Source: Enoplolaimus lenunculus
Lineage: Eukaryota; Nematoda; Enoplea; Enoplida; Thoracostomopsidae
Assembly (NCBI GenBank): GCA_030248215.1
Contig: JASANG010002605.1
Coordinates: 62,001-126,000 of the forward strand
Reading direction: 5' to 3'
DNA length: 64,000 nt
This document shows, one piece after another, positions 46,201 through 55,840 of the stretch. A model generated the notes under the pieces. The model saw nothing but the letters and a program-made list of their open reading frames with translations, searched no databases and was not told the origin of the DNA. The number at the start of each line of letters is the position of its first letter. Within the stretch, counting starts at the first letter, position 1. The position numbers were made by a program, and so were the translations under genes.

Positions 46201-46879
46201 AAGTGTAAGCGAAAAATATAATCCAGAATCTAAATCTACTCTTTTATAGAACCACCAGAAACCTGGACGCCCCTTAAAGTAACATGGGCCACCCATTGTA
46301 TATGCGCCTTTTCGAACTGGGCATATAGCAGTAAAACGGGCGTGTAGACTGTAGTGGATCTAAAGAAAATATTTTAAACTGAATTCGCGAAATGACTATC
46401 CGAAAAATTTAATAAACGATAAAATTTTTTTAGATGGTTCATCTGACGAAACAATATCAGCCTTAGTTTTGTGGTACCCTAAAGTTTTCAAAACCGATAC
46501 AAAATTCATCACCAATTTTTCCCTATATAAAATGGCCAGTTCTGGAAGACGGCCAAATCGCCGTTGCGCCGGCTAACGGGTTCTCACGCTTCACATTCAT
46601 CTATTTGTGCCCTTTCTCACCAGCTCTGCCGTGTACATCAAATGTTTCCATGAGTTTCATTAAAAAATTTCATAAGTGTAAGCGTACTTGTCCGTATATG
46701 TTCGCAAACGAATTCAAAGTTCGATGTTCCGCTACGACTTGAAACGAATTGAAACATTTCAACTGAGGAACCTCAGGTGCGCCCGTCAACGCAAGGTTTG
46801 GGGGCCGAAACATGGCACTGTAGTGAGTTTCTGAGGCAAATATCGAGCAACTGTTGTTGTTTAAATGATTATTATTCAT
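40222..46879 (-). CDS. Pax3/7: Pax3/7-type transcription factor with half paired domain and homeodomain, 8 exons
   Basis: A nuclear DNA-binding regulator. Exons in order: 46688-46879, 45686-45880, 44311-44504, 43493-43797, 42298-42896, 41893-42001, 41130-41323, 40222-40296. All junctions are AG/GT with matching phase; 1863 nt, 620 aa. Residues 65-129 are the PAI half of a paired domain ([20 protein letters not shown]). Residues about 280-287, YSIEHILA, match the octapeptide/eh1 Groucho-binding motif. Residues 333-437 are five 21-aa repeats. Residues about 450-509 are a homeodomain ending [12 protein letters not shown], with Ser50. RYQETG and the ARWRKQ end favour Pax3/7 over Pax4/6 (usually RYYETG, AKWRR). 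Helices 1-2 are strongly diverged. No RED subdomain is visible; exon 3 instead encodes a Gly/Asn/Ser-rich linker. Exons 1-6 are well supported. The last two, lacking domain support, are less certain. Confidence 0.93.
40573..40760 (+). mobile_element. Family B element
   Basis: AATGTTACTTTAAGCGGCGTTACAGTAGATTAAGC at the left, GCCTAAG-type hexamers, and AGAAACCTGGACGCCCCTAAAAGT at the right. Lies in the last intron of the Pax gene. Confidence 0.8.
41130..41323 (-). CDS. Pax3/7: Pax gene exon 7: Pro-rich C-terminal region
   Basis: Acceptor AATTTCAAG (weak), donor GTAAAA; phase 1 in, phase 0 out. Encodes a Pro/Val/Gln-rich stretch ([33 protein letters not shown]), compatible with a Pax transactivation tail. 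No conserved motif; supported by phase and open frame only. Confidence 0.65.
41893..42001 (-). CDS. Pax3/7: Pax gene exon 6: homeodomain helix 3
   Basis: Acceptor TTTTTCTAG, donor GTATGT; 36 codons plus one base. Encodes [13 protein letters not shown], the DNA-recognition helix with Ser50, Asn51 and Arg53, followed by a short tail. Confidence 0.97.
42298..42896 (-). CDS. Pax3/7: Pax gene exon 5: 21-residue repeats and homeodomain helices 1-2
   Basis: 599 nt, ends phase 0 at donor GTATTT. 42472-42786 is a 63-bp coding tandem repeat giving five 21-aa units of the form ..LxPxQxTRISLAxSxPNS... The homeodomain starts at about 42435 with [18 protein letters not shown] and runs to KIK at the donor. 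The split before the VWFSN helix matches the classical Pax intron position. Confidence 0.95.
43175..43445. repeat. Tandem array, 53-62-bp unit
   Basis: Five units, each with AGATTCTATATAAGAATGC, then TCTTCCAATCAGATTTAG and TTTATAGTT. Unit starts are near 43175, 43229, 43282, 43344 and 43400. It ends about 45 bases inside intron 4 of the Pax gene. Confidence 0.9.
43493..43797 (-). CDS. Pax3/7: Pax gene exon 4: Ser/Pro-rich region with octapeptide/eh1 motif
   Basis: 305 nt, enters in phase 2 and leaves in phase 1. Acceptor AAATTTTCAG, donor GTATAT. Serine- and proline-rich ([14 protein letters not shown]), then [10 protein letters not shown] at 43518-43541 and nearby, a good match to the Groucho/TLE-recruiting eh1 or Pax octapeptide pattern (x-S-I-x-x-I-L). 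Confidence 0.85.
43970..44150. repeat. Family K dispersed repeat
   Basis: CAGTGCCGGAGCAGACAGAGGG, AAGCCAGACGCATTTTA and AATGGGGGTATGGGGGTGGCTGCTCC are shared in order with 52398-52565. Pax intron 3. Confidence 0.75.
44311..44504 (-). CDS. Pax3/7: Pax gene exon 3: low-complexity linker where RED is expected
   Basis: Acceptor TTTTATAG, donor GTAAAT, 64 codons plus two bases. It opens [16 protein letters not shown], recalling the IGGSKP linker that normally precedes RED, but then continues as Gly/Asn/Ser/Lys-rich sequence with none of the RED landmarks (no WEIRD-like Trp motif, no SVSSI.R). It joins in phase to both neighbours. Confidence 0.75.
44651..44710. repeat. Extreme poly-G/poly-C tract
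   Basis: A short G run is followed directly by C runs of 8-13 bases with few interruptions, in Pax intron 2. It is preceded by a TTAGGC-like remnant. Such sequence is hard to sequence and assemble correctly. Confidence 0.85.
44776..44955 (-). mobile_element. Family D element, truncated copy
   Basis: Only one end is present: CTTATATGGGTCACTACAG-TA at the right, with GGATACGGACTCCTATTAATTGGG and GAGCCATTTATGCGCTACAAT inside. The left half is missing next to the poly-G/C tract. Confidence 0.75.
45100..45195 (+). repeat. Family M fragment
   Basis: GTGCACATTTTGTGTTTGGAAGGAACGTACCCAGCG and CGTTGCGTTTTTGG.TGAACC match the arm at 54060-54130, and more weakly 17125-17210. Confidence 0.6.
45686..45880 (-). 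CDS. Pax3/7: Pax gene exon 2: PAI subdomain of the paired domain
   Basis: 65 codons, phase 0-0. Encodes [34 protein letters not shown] and [12 protein letters not shown]: the beta-hairpin and the three helices of the N-terminal paired subdomain. The recognition helix stretch [15 protein letters not shown] is well conserved. Confidence 0.97.
46085..46295 (+). mobile_element. Family B element
   Basis: GGGCCAATGTTACTTTAAGGGGCGTAAC at the left and GGACGCCCCTTAAAGTAACATGGGCC at the right are near-perfect inverted ends, so this copy best defines family B. GCCTAAG hexamers inside. Pax intron 1. Confidence 0.88.
46688..46879 (-). CDS. Pax3/7: Pax gene exon 1 (start codon)
   Basis: 64 codons from the ATG at 46879 to donor GTACGC. 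It ends in residues IYGQ, which splice onto GKINQLGG of exon 2 to give the usual GQG-x-NQLGG entry of a paired domain. The frame stays open upstream to an acceptor TTTGTTTCAG (exon edge 46947), so the start choice rests on this being the first ATG in frame after that acceptor. Confidence 0.8.
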
Positions 46880-46946
46880 TTCAACTGGTGCTGTTTGATT
46901 GAGTAAAGTGAACACGAGAATACTGATATTAAAGCATACAGTTGCT

Positions 46947-46957
46947 TCTGAAACAAA
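46947..46957 (-). promoter_or_regulatory. 3' splice site upstream of the Pax start exon
   Basis: On the minus strand TTCTTTGTTTCAG precedes position 46947, 68 bases before the ATG. It indicates an upstream 5'UTR exon or a trans-splice acceptor. No promoter was identified further upstream. Confidence 0.5.
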
Positions 46958-47108
46958 GAAGAATTGTAAGATGTAAAATTTTTGGCACATTTCTCAAGTT
47001 TGATTTGTTTAATTTTATTGTGCAGTTTTTGAAAATTGTCACTGTCATATTTCATTTGGTTGAAAACTGATTTACTACCTGCTCACAGTTGTAACCGATG
47101 ACCCTAGA

Positions 47109-47590
47109 ACCCGTAATTCTCAAATGTGTGTGTAGCACCTCAGTTGTTGGATTGGTCTTGCAACTTTCAAACCAGTGAATGCTGAAGCTTAAAATTCAGC
47201 ACACTTTTCGCATATTATTTGTTTACTCCAGTCCTAAATTTGAGTTGAACAAATGCTGAAGTTAGTGAGTTTGAAAACCTATTACAAACTGATGATAGTT
47301 GCGAAAAACAGTTGAAAATATAACCAGAGGTCATAGTTATTATTAGAAACATCGTTTACCACTGTCGGTGTTTTCAACTTTCTTTAACCCGTATTGCTTA
47401 TTTGTGATTTGTCTTGTAACTTTTGAAGTAATGAAAGCTGAACGCTGAACTTTAAATGTTTGCAGACTTTCTCGTTATATTTCATGCCACTCTATCAAAT
47501 CTCATAAAATTGACATTCGCAGCTGCTATAGTTTAGTTGCGATAATTGCATCACTAACTGGGCGATAGAAGCGACATATTTGAGAACACA
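47109..47590. mobile_element. Family Q element, longer copy
   Basis: Starts CCCGTAATTCTCAAATGTG and ends GACATATTTGAGAACAC, inverted relative to each other. It contains two internal versions of an ACCTATTACAAACTGATGATAG block, as if one copy were nested or partly duplicated. Confidence 0.6.
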
Positions 47591-48910
47591 GAAAAAGTGT
47601 TAACAGTACAAAACATTTGAATGAGTTGCTCAAAATAAGGCATATTTGTTTTAAGGTCTTAAGCTGTGTTAAAATTGTAACATTTTTTATGTCACTAAAT
47701 GGGTAAAATTGTCGAATTTTCTTCATATTTATTGTATGTGTAAAATTGTGTTTCATGCGTATTTGAAACGTAAAACCAGGCGACTGAAAAGGTAAGATAA
47801 AGTAGATTTTGCGCAATTCATCAGGATAAATTAAATCAATTTTGAATAGCTCAGAACTTGTCTTACTTTCAGCAACATATATATGTATATATTTATATTT
47901 GTATATATAGTAATATTTAAAGTAAAAAGAATCAAAATAACATTGACCTAAATAATGCTTAAGGTTTTGATCAGGTAAGGTGTTTATTTATATTTCACGC
48001 TAGATTTTAGCAATTTTAGCGGCACACTGCAAATGCGTGCCTTGGCTTCAAGTTATTGATACAAGTTATCGGCGCCCTGTTACCGCAAAAGCGGTAACAG
48101 AACCGAAAGTGCGGATTTAAAATATTTTTAACAAATTTTACTATTTATACTTGTAAAGTATATAAATATCATCAACTCATACTAAGAACTCTTTGTCTAA
48201 ATACTTTGTGTAAAAATGATTTATATAATGGGCTAAAAAATTTTATTATTTCACAAAAACCAACACAAAAGCTACTGTTTGTAGTTACACTTCAAAACCT
48301 ATTATAGTAATTTTCGCATACAAGCCGAACAAAGTAAATAAAAGTTTGAAAATTAATTAACACAACTAAAACTTTAATAGAAACAACTCTTTACGCAATA
48401 AAAAATTCAGTAGACGTCTCTAAAAGCTTAAACTCTAAACTGGTCTGCCTGACACCAAGAGCGTAGCCAGGATTTTAGTTCTAGAGGGCGTATAATTTCA
48501 ACGACGGGCATAGTTTGCTCGCCGGCTATTTTTTTCCAACATTAATTATATACAAAACATCTAAAAGTGCAATTTTTCTCAGAACTCCAAGAAATCTAGG
48601 GGAATTTTTACATAATCACCATTGTATCCGAGCCTGCCCACCTCCAGTATAATTGCTTTTGTCACCGTTAAAACAACTAAATATACACTAAGCTCATTAC
48701 TCTGCGTCAAAAACCATAGAAATTGCACCTGTTTGTAGCAAATTTTTTGCAGCGCTGGCGTAGTTTAGCACGCATTTCAAACGCATTTTGCATGCAAATA
48801 ACATCTAAAACGCGTGCTAAAATTGTATAGAAGCGAACTAAATCTGTTTTGTCACACCACAGAAGTTTTGTGAACTGTAAAACTCCTAAAAATTGTTGTC
48901 GAATCATTCA

Positions 48911-49030
48911 ATACTCGATTCTCATTGGTTGAAACTGGTAAAAGTCTAAAAATGAGCAATTATGCTCGATATACTCGATTCTCATTGGTTGAAACTGGTA
49001 AAAGTCTAAAAATGAGCAATGATGCTCGAT
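48911..49030. repeat. 60-bp direct duplication
   Basis: A 60-bp unit beginning ACTCGATTCTCATTGGTTGA occurs twice with only a few differences at the ends. Diverged CTC(A/G)TTGG-like words continue to about 49210. Confidence 0.95.
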
Positions 49031-50574
49031 GGTCATTGGACAATTGAAACATCCATCAATTATTAATTATTAAATGTTGATTGGTTAATTAATCATTTGG
49101 CATATTAAAACTTGATTCTCGTTGGATAGTCAAAAATATTGCAAATGAATATTTGTTTCTGATTGGATGGTTAAAATATTTTACTAAAATACTTGATTTT
49201 GATTAGATTTGTGTTGGTGCAAGTATTTGAATTACTGTAGGTCGGTACTAGAGCTACGATGAACGGTCGAAAGCCGATAAGAAGGGGAAGACACGAAGGG
49301 GGGGGGAGAAAAGTGAAAAATGAATTTTCGTAAGAAAACTGTTTTAAATATATTGCCGCACTGATTTATGAGTCCACATTCTCAACAAAACGTTTCTGCC
49401 GTTTGAAGTTGTTCTTTTATTGTGAAAAACATATCTTCAAGAACCATGAGAACGTTGAAACTAGACACATAAATTAATAGTTTTTTGGTTGATTTGTAAA
49501 GTTTCTTTACCAAAATTGTATAAATTCGAAAAATCACAGCTATGCTAAGTTTTAAAATTAATTAAAATTGGGTGACAGTAGGTATATATAAGAAGGCAAC
49601 AGTCTACTAAGTTCATTTTGCAATCAAGAAAAACTATTTTAACCCATTTCAATCTGGGGCTTAGGTACTCGCACAATGTTTACAAACCTTTTTACCTGCC
49701 TAAAAACATGCCTGCGTAACTGTTAATGGCTTCTAAGGGTTACTAAGTCGTTCGCTTTTCGTCCTTAAATGATTATAACATGGAACACGCACAAATACAG
49801 TAAAGTCAAAATTTGTTTCTCGTAACACATAATATTGACTAAAGTGAATAGGATTAGTTCATCAGTTTAGAAAACCTAAGTGTACCCTCATTTTTTCTGA
49901 AAATGTATAAAGGCTAGTATATATAAATATATATAAATAAATAAATATATGTATATATAAGATTATGGTCACAGTGGCCAGAAATTACTTATTCGCTCAC
50001 TGCTCTGTAATCTCTGAATGCAAAATATTTTAAAAGTCAACGAGTTTTGGCCTTGTTTTAATTGGAATAGAAGCCGTGAATTTGTTAATGGCCAAATTGC
50101 TATTCAAAATTAAAGTTTGTAATATATTGTATTCGGATAAATCATTACTTTGCTCTTAGGTTACGCAGGCTGAACCTAGACCAATTAATGATTGGACTCA
50201 ATAGCAGATAGGCCTGTTAAATTTATATTTAGGCATGCGTTTTGTATTTAGGAAAAAAACACAATTATGTATAATTTTAAAACTTAATTATATTATCATG
50301 ATTTTGAACAATTTATAAAAGTCGCGAAATGAAATTACTCGCAAACGCGATGCATTGTTTGAACTAATTTTTTTTCGAGATGACATAATCGAAAACATCA
50401 AACATTTTGTATCAGACATTTTAATCTTTTAACATTTCTTAATCCAATGTCTACTGGTGGGCAATTAAGTCATTTTTAATTATAAATTAATTGCAGTAAA
50501 CAATGGATGATGACTTCTTAGACAAAGTATACAACTTTTATCAAATACTGCGCGATATAAATTGTATACCAATG

Positions 50575-50800
50575 TGCGCTCCACTAGCAGATCCATAGGC
50601 GGGCGGTTGGACGTAGACCCCTGTTAGAAAATTTTTTGTGATAGAAAGGCACGGTCAGCTTACAACTTCCCCTGAAAAAATTTTATTGTAATATAATGAT
50701 AAGGTCCATACAACGCAATTTTTCGTTGCTAATGATACACATTAGAATTGCGTTTCATAACAAAAGTAAGACAGCGCCCGTCAGTAAATTCTGGATCCGC
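50575..50800. repeat. Family J copy
   Basis: AGCAGATCCATAGGCGGGCGG, AAAATTTTTTGTGATAGAAAGG, CCCCTGAAAAAATTTTATTG and a CAGTAAATTCTGGATCCGC end. Resembles 405-500 and 38765-38950. Confidence 0.45.
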
Positions 50801-51177
50801 TAGAGTTCGCACCTGCTTGTACGGATGTAGTTACTTCGGCAGGTACTGTGTTCAGTCAGCAGAACACCTTTTAGTATAGTTTCTGGTTAATATTTTGAAT
50901 GAAAATTGGCCATTCTACGTTTAATTCGAGATCGTGACTAGGTACGAATACGGGCTAATTTTAAAATATGATGGACAGCATTTAAGCAAAAGACCGAATC
51001 TTTCGGCTTCTGGCCTGCTATGAACAATACTGAAATCAAAAACATTGCATTAATCTTCCAAATTTAAACAGTGACTGGAGATCGCAGAACTTAATCTTAA
51101 ACTCAATAAATTTGGTAACCCTGAAACGGTCCAACACCTAACGATGTTCACAAACATGGCGATAGAGTTGACGGCTT

Positions 51178-51240
51178 TATGTATAGAACAGGGTCGTAAC
51201 AGTAGTACTAGCATATTCCTAAGCCTAAGCCTAAGCATAT
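51178..51240 (+). repeat. Family A left-end fragment
   Basis: TGTATAGAACAGGGTCGTAACAGTAGTACTAGCATATTCC followed by three GCCTAA hexamers. The right half of the element is missing. Confidence 0.65.
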
Positions 51241-51409
51241 ATCAGTTTAGCGAATTTGGAAATATATCGCAGCTAAACTTTTTAGAAACAAACACTGAAA
51301 CCGACAAATTAATGAACCTTTTACTAAAATCATTTGTTAAAAATAGGTTTTAAAAAATTGAATTTTTATATACTGAGTTCAGATTTGAAGTGATCACAAA
51401 GCATCGGTT

Positions 51410-51748
51410 TACTGTAGTGGCCCGAATCACAGTGAGCAGGGCTAAGAGGAGGTTCCCCATTTTGAGTCCCATTCAATAGAAGTCCACATGCCTAATAAGA
51501 GTCCGTAAGCGGATGCAGTCCATAAACACTAATTAGAGTCAATAAATGTCAACAATCTTTAATTGTAGTGCATAAATGACTCCAGAACCAAATGAAGTTG
51601 AGTTCGAAACTTTAAAGTATACTTAGTTTTGAGAGCATATTCTTAAGTATAACCTTGCGTTATCGCTCAAGCTTTTGGTATAAGACAAATAGCCTCCGGA
51701 GAGGCCAAATAAATAACAGCCCCACCCCCTATTCGGGTCCCTACGGTA
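51410..51748 (+). mobile_element. Family D element with internal deletion
   Basis: TA-CTGTAGTGGCCCGAATCAC at the left and ATTCGGGTCCCTACGG-TA at the right. The interior follows 17236 up to the AACCTTG block, then jumps to GGAGAGGCCAAATAAAT, so about 100 bp of the usual element is lost. Confidence 0.8.
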
Positions 51749-52397
51749 GCAAGCAATCAATAAAATTAATTATAAATTTTTTCGGACTAAACATATTTAA
51801 ATGTATAGGTATATACATAACTGAACAGACATATACACAATGTGTACATGTTATACGTAATTAAGTTTATGTACATAAATGTAAACATATACAATACACA
51901 TATGCTATAAATAAGAACTTAGACTATTTAACAGGTCGAATTATTTCGATCATTAATAGGTTCATCTAAAAACACTTCACTTGAAATTTATACCCATCTC
52001 AAACGAAGCACTGGCTTCGCTTCTGACAAACTGGGCGTGTATGGGTATAATTGATTTCGAAATTAAAACTAAATATCCTTCAAAAATCCGTAAAATATTA
52101 TCTTGCGCTTTCATCTGTTAATTAGTTAGCGTTATTCGAAGATTAAGAAGATAACAAAAAATGTAACATCAAATTTTAAAAGATATTTGTTTTCTCGTAA
52201 ATTTGGCTGGGGCGGGGACAAGGATTCGAGTAGTGTTATTAGGAGGCGTCCGTCTCTAACAATTTGTCATACCATAATATGTTAAATCTATAGTAGTAAA
52301 ACTGGAACGCTCGCAAAACGTAATTTACCATCATTGGAGCTAAATTGTTTCGCACATATTTCATTTGAACTAAACATGTATAAGTGGACTCGTAGGC

Positions 52398-52565
52398 CAG
52401 TGCCGGAGCAGGCAGGAGTGGGGGCTCCCCCCAAATTCCATACTGAGGCCCCAAATCTCGCGAGCTAGAAGCCAGACGCACTTTAGAACTTAAGCGGTTT
52501 TTGTTTCAACCAGTTAGGGTGGGGACCCCCAAAGGAGGGTATGGGGGTGGATGCTCCGGCCGAGT
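52398..52565. repeat. Family K dispersed repeat
   Basis: GCCAGTGCCGGAGCAGGCAGG at the left and GGTATGGGGGTGGATGCTCCGGC at the right, whose edges GCCGGAGCA/TGCTCCGGC are inverted. Internal AAGCCAGACGCACTTTAGAACTT matches the copy at 43970. Confidence 0.75.
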
Positions 52566-52911
52566 CGTAGGCAGAAGTCCCTAACTGGGACTTAAGCCTA
52601 GCATCTCTTAGAAACAGAGGTATAAGCGAGTAAAGGTTTCGTTGCCCGGCCCACGTTATTACTGTCGGTTGAACTTGGTTTACGTCATACAAAAAGGTCT
52701 ATAGTAACTATCAGGCTGCAACCCAAGTTGAAAAATACCCAGCCGAAGACCAACAAAGTTTGCCCCAACTGTAGTTGGCGGTGTGACATAAAACGTAACG
52801 TTCAACTTGTGAATTTTTATAAAATTTCGTAGTGTCGTCAAAGGTTTGTCTTTGAGTGTTCAAAAATTACTCGGGATGGTCGCGCCTATACACTTGACTG
52901 TTGGATGTTCC

Positions 52912-53105
52912 GGCCAATGTAAAGAGCAGGAGCGGAACAGTATTATAAGCATATTCCTAAGCCTAAGCCTAGCCTAAGTGTAAGAATGAGTTTATTCGTA
53001 AGCTTAAGCCTAAGTCTAAGCCAAGCTAAAAAATTAGTCTAAAGCTTAAGCTTACACTATTCTATGTCCCACAGAAAAACGTTGGTAGGGGACGCCCCTA
53101 GAAAG
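52912..53105 (+). mobile_element. Family A element
   Basis: GGCCAATGTAAAGAGCAGGAGCGGAACAGTATTATAAGC at the left, GCCTAAG hexamers, AGTCTAAAGCTTAAGCTTACACTATTC and CCCACAGAAAAACGTTGGTAGGGGACG at the right. The left end is close to the consensus. Confidence 0.8.
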
Positions 53106-54039
53106 TTACAAATAAATACAACAAATGTCACAACTAAAATTGCCGAAGCTTGCAGCAAAAATTTCACCAAAGACGGGATGTTGATTTTTTGTCGGAGTCA
53201 TAGGAAGAGTTTCGGTTGTACCCTGATATATACCTATGGTAAAACAAATCATTATTCTATAAGTACAATAATGTAACGCAACCTAATATAGTTAAACCTG
53301 TCTGACGTTTGTTACGCAAATGCTAATTGGGTAGTAAAGAATCCCAAATTTCCATCCACGTTTCGAAAATCTTTACACGCAGGTATACTCCGAGTGGTTG
53401 CATGCAACTCTGCTTCGAAAAAATTTGACCCTGCGTGAAAAGTTTTCGCTCCGATGGTAAGTCATGTAAAATCACCGTGTGCCGCCCGTTAATACCTCTT
53501 TGCTTCCTAAACACGTTAGGCTTATTACAAACCTTGGCACATGAACTTAACTGGCTGCGGTAGAAAAATTTGAGGTGTGTGGCACTGTGGTGTTGTAAAT
53601 ATTGCAACCACTTTGAGACTAAAGTTAGATATAATTGTTATTTTAAGTCGATGATCGAAACGAAAACAACCAACCGAAAATGTTTAAAATCGATAAAAGT
53701 TAGAAGAAGTTTGAATTTAGTTAAAAAAAATGGTACTTTTACTTAAAATTGATCTTTTCTCAAAATGAGTCATCGCCAGTTAGGCGTCGTTAATTTACTC
53801 AAATACCACGGACAACAAAACGAAAAAAAAATCAACTGAAAACGTTTTCACACGAATCTATCGAAAATAAAAACAGAAGAAATTGTCAAATTTAAGTGTA
53901 TATTAATACGAAACCAATTTTTAAACATTTTATCTCGCACAAAAATCTTTTAAAATGAATTATTTTGATTTAAAGTCATAAAACGATTGGGTGTATAATT
54001 ATGGTAATTGGTTATGCTAAGAGTCGATAATGATTCGTT

Positions 54040-54610
54040 ACAAGAGTTTGCAACTCGGCACATTCTGTGCAAGAAAGAATGTACCCGGCACGCGTTGCGT
54101 TTTTGCCCTTCCTCCTTTGTTTTTAGAGGGGGGTACAACAGGTGCCAACCATGGCACTTTATGTATGCGACGTCAAACACGTTCCCCTTATAGTTTAATT
54201 TAAGTGTATTCATGTGATAGCGACCCCCTTCTAAACAAGGGGGGGTCGGCCAAAAACGCAACGCCAGGTAGTACCTTTTGTACCATGCGGGACCACAAGA
54301 GTTTCCCACTCTTGTTATTATCAACTCTTGGTCAAGAGTACATGATACAAGAGTGTGCAACTCTTGAGGTTTTAGCAGACCCCTTATATAGAGGGGAGAG
54401 GTTACTGTCACATGCAATACCCTTAAATTAAAGTATAAACGCGGAGCAATTTTGATGCCGTATACGTTCAGTGCCAGGACTCGCACAAGTTGTTTCCTCC
54501 TCTAAATCAGGGAAGTAGCCAAAACCGCAACGTGCGCTGGGTACATTCGTTTCTACACAAAATGTACCCAGTTGCACACTCTTGTAAAAGAGTGGACTCT
54601 TGATTGGTTA
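54040..54610. mobile_element. Family M nested inverted-repeat element
   Basis: Outer arms CAAGAGTTTGCAACTCGGCAC.TTCTGTGCAAG and TACACAAAATGTACCCAGTTGCACACTCTTG are inverted. Inside, a second pair (TTTAATTTAAGTGTATTCATGTGATAG against CTGTCACATGCAATACCCTTAAATTAAA) forms another hairpin with its own CTCTTG words. The long minus-strand frame across it has no protein-like features. Confidence 0.65.
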
Positions 54611-55679
54611 TACGAAACAAAATTTACAGACATCGTTCGAAGTCAAGTACCGATGGCTGGAACTAGTGCTTCCTATTAACTGTTCGATGCCTTCGTGCTC
54701 AGTGCTTAATCATCTCTTCCAGGAGACCTAGGCTTGGGCTTATGCAAAGGTTTGCTGGAAAGACGTTGACATAGGGTTACTCTATATTAGTGGGTAAGCT
54801 TTTTCCGGAGCCTCAGCTTAAAAGGTGATTTTGGAACTGTAGCCCTGATCCCGAGTTGTAAGCATGACCTTAGGATTAAATTGAGCTGCTCGCTCTAGCG
54901 TTTTTATCTTAGCATATTAATGTCTGAAAAAGATCTTATAAGCTGGTTACGAACCTGTTTAATACTTGAAACAAAGGTACAAACGTTATCGTAAATGTTG
55001 TATTGCTCCTTTGTTAACCTACAAACTATAGACTTCTAAACAAGCGGAATAAAACCTAAAACGGTGCAAAAATACGCACCTGAATTATCTGCATTTGCAT
55101 ACTGTTCAGTGCTTAAAAATTGACAACAGATTTTAACATGCGATGCCATATCTTTATACCCATGACTATTAACGCGCGCAAACAGTCGCTATATCTGTTA
55201 GTAATATTTTAACACATTAGCTAACGCACCAGTAGACAAAATGTAGCAATTTTAACAGAATATAACACCACCACCAATAACTGTGGACATAAATTTTGAA
55301 CAAATTATTCGACAAAAGTCAAATATGAAATATTTGTTTACGGTCAGATCACATTATTCCAAGCTCTAGCAGCTTTAAGTTAAAAAGATTATATTAAAAA
55401 CTATTTTGTAGTTGAAAATTTTCGTTGAACTTGCAATATTCGGCTATGTTTAGTGCCACAAACTTTTTGGAATATATTATTTATTCAAGTTCCAACCGTG
55501 TGAGCAGATTTTGGGGCCACTCGGGTGACTTCCGTATCGTTATATTCAAATTCGATTGCATTCTGTAGAGAATGCTTTAGAGACAACGTAAATTATTAAT
55601 AAGTGGCTAACGTGTAAGCTTTGAAAGCTTATGCCTAATGCAAGCCTGGAAAACGTTGATAACTTTTTACTGCGGTAAA

Positions 55680-55840
55680 GTATGATGCAAAAGGGGCTCT
55701 TTTACACTTTTCACTCCCGCAAGCATAGGTTAATGCTAATAATTAGGCTTAGAATTAGGTTTAGAGAAAAGGCTTATCAAAGCCTAAGCCTTAAGCTTAA
55801 GATTGTGTCTATGAGCCTAAGCCTTAATTCCAAAGGTAGG
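55680..55840. repeat. Family C (TTAGGC-bearing) remnant
   Basis: AAAAGGGGCTCTTTTACACTTTTCACTCCCGC resembles the edges at 27730, 37320 and 59710 (GGGGCTCCTGTACACTTTAC). It is followed by AAGCCTAAGCCTTAAGC hexamer-like words. Confidence 0.5.

Noticed and set aside
48911-49210. CRISPR-like array
   Set aside because: Only two direct 60-bp copies without spacers, in a eukaryotic genome; an ordinary tandem duplication.
53950-54486. 178-codon open frame on the minus strand
   Set aside because: It runs through both arms of the family M inverted-repeat element, shows no domain, signal or codon pattern, and the arms are shared with repeats at 45.1 and 17.1 kb.
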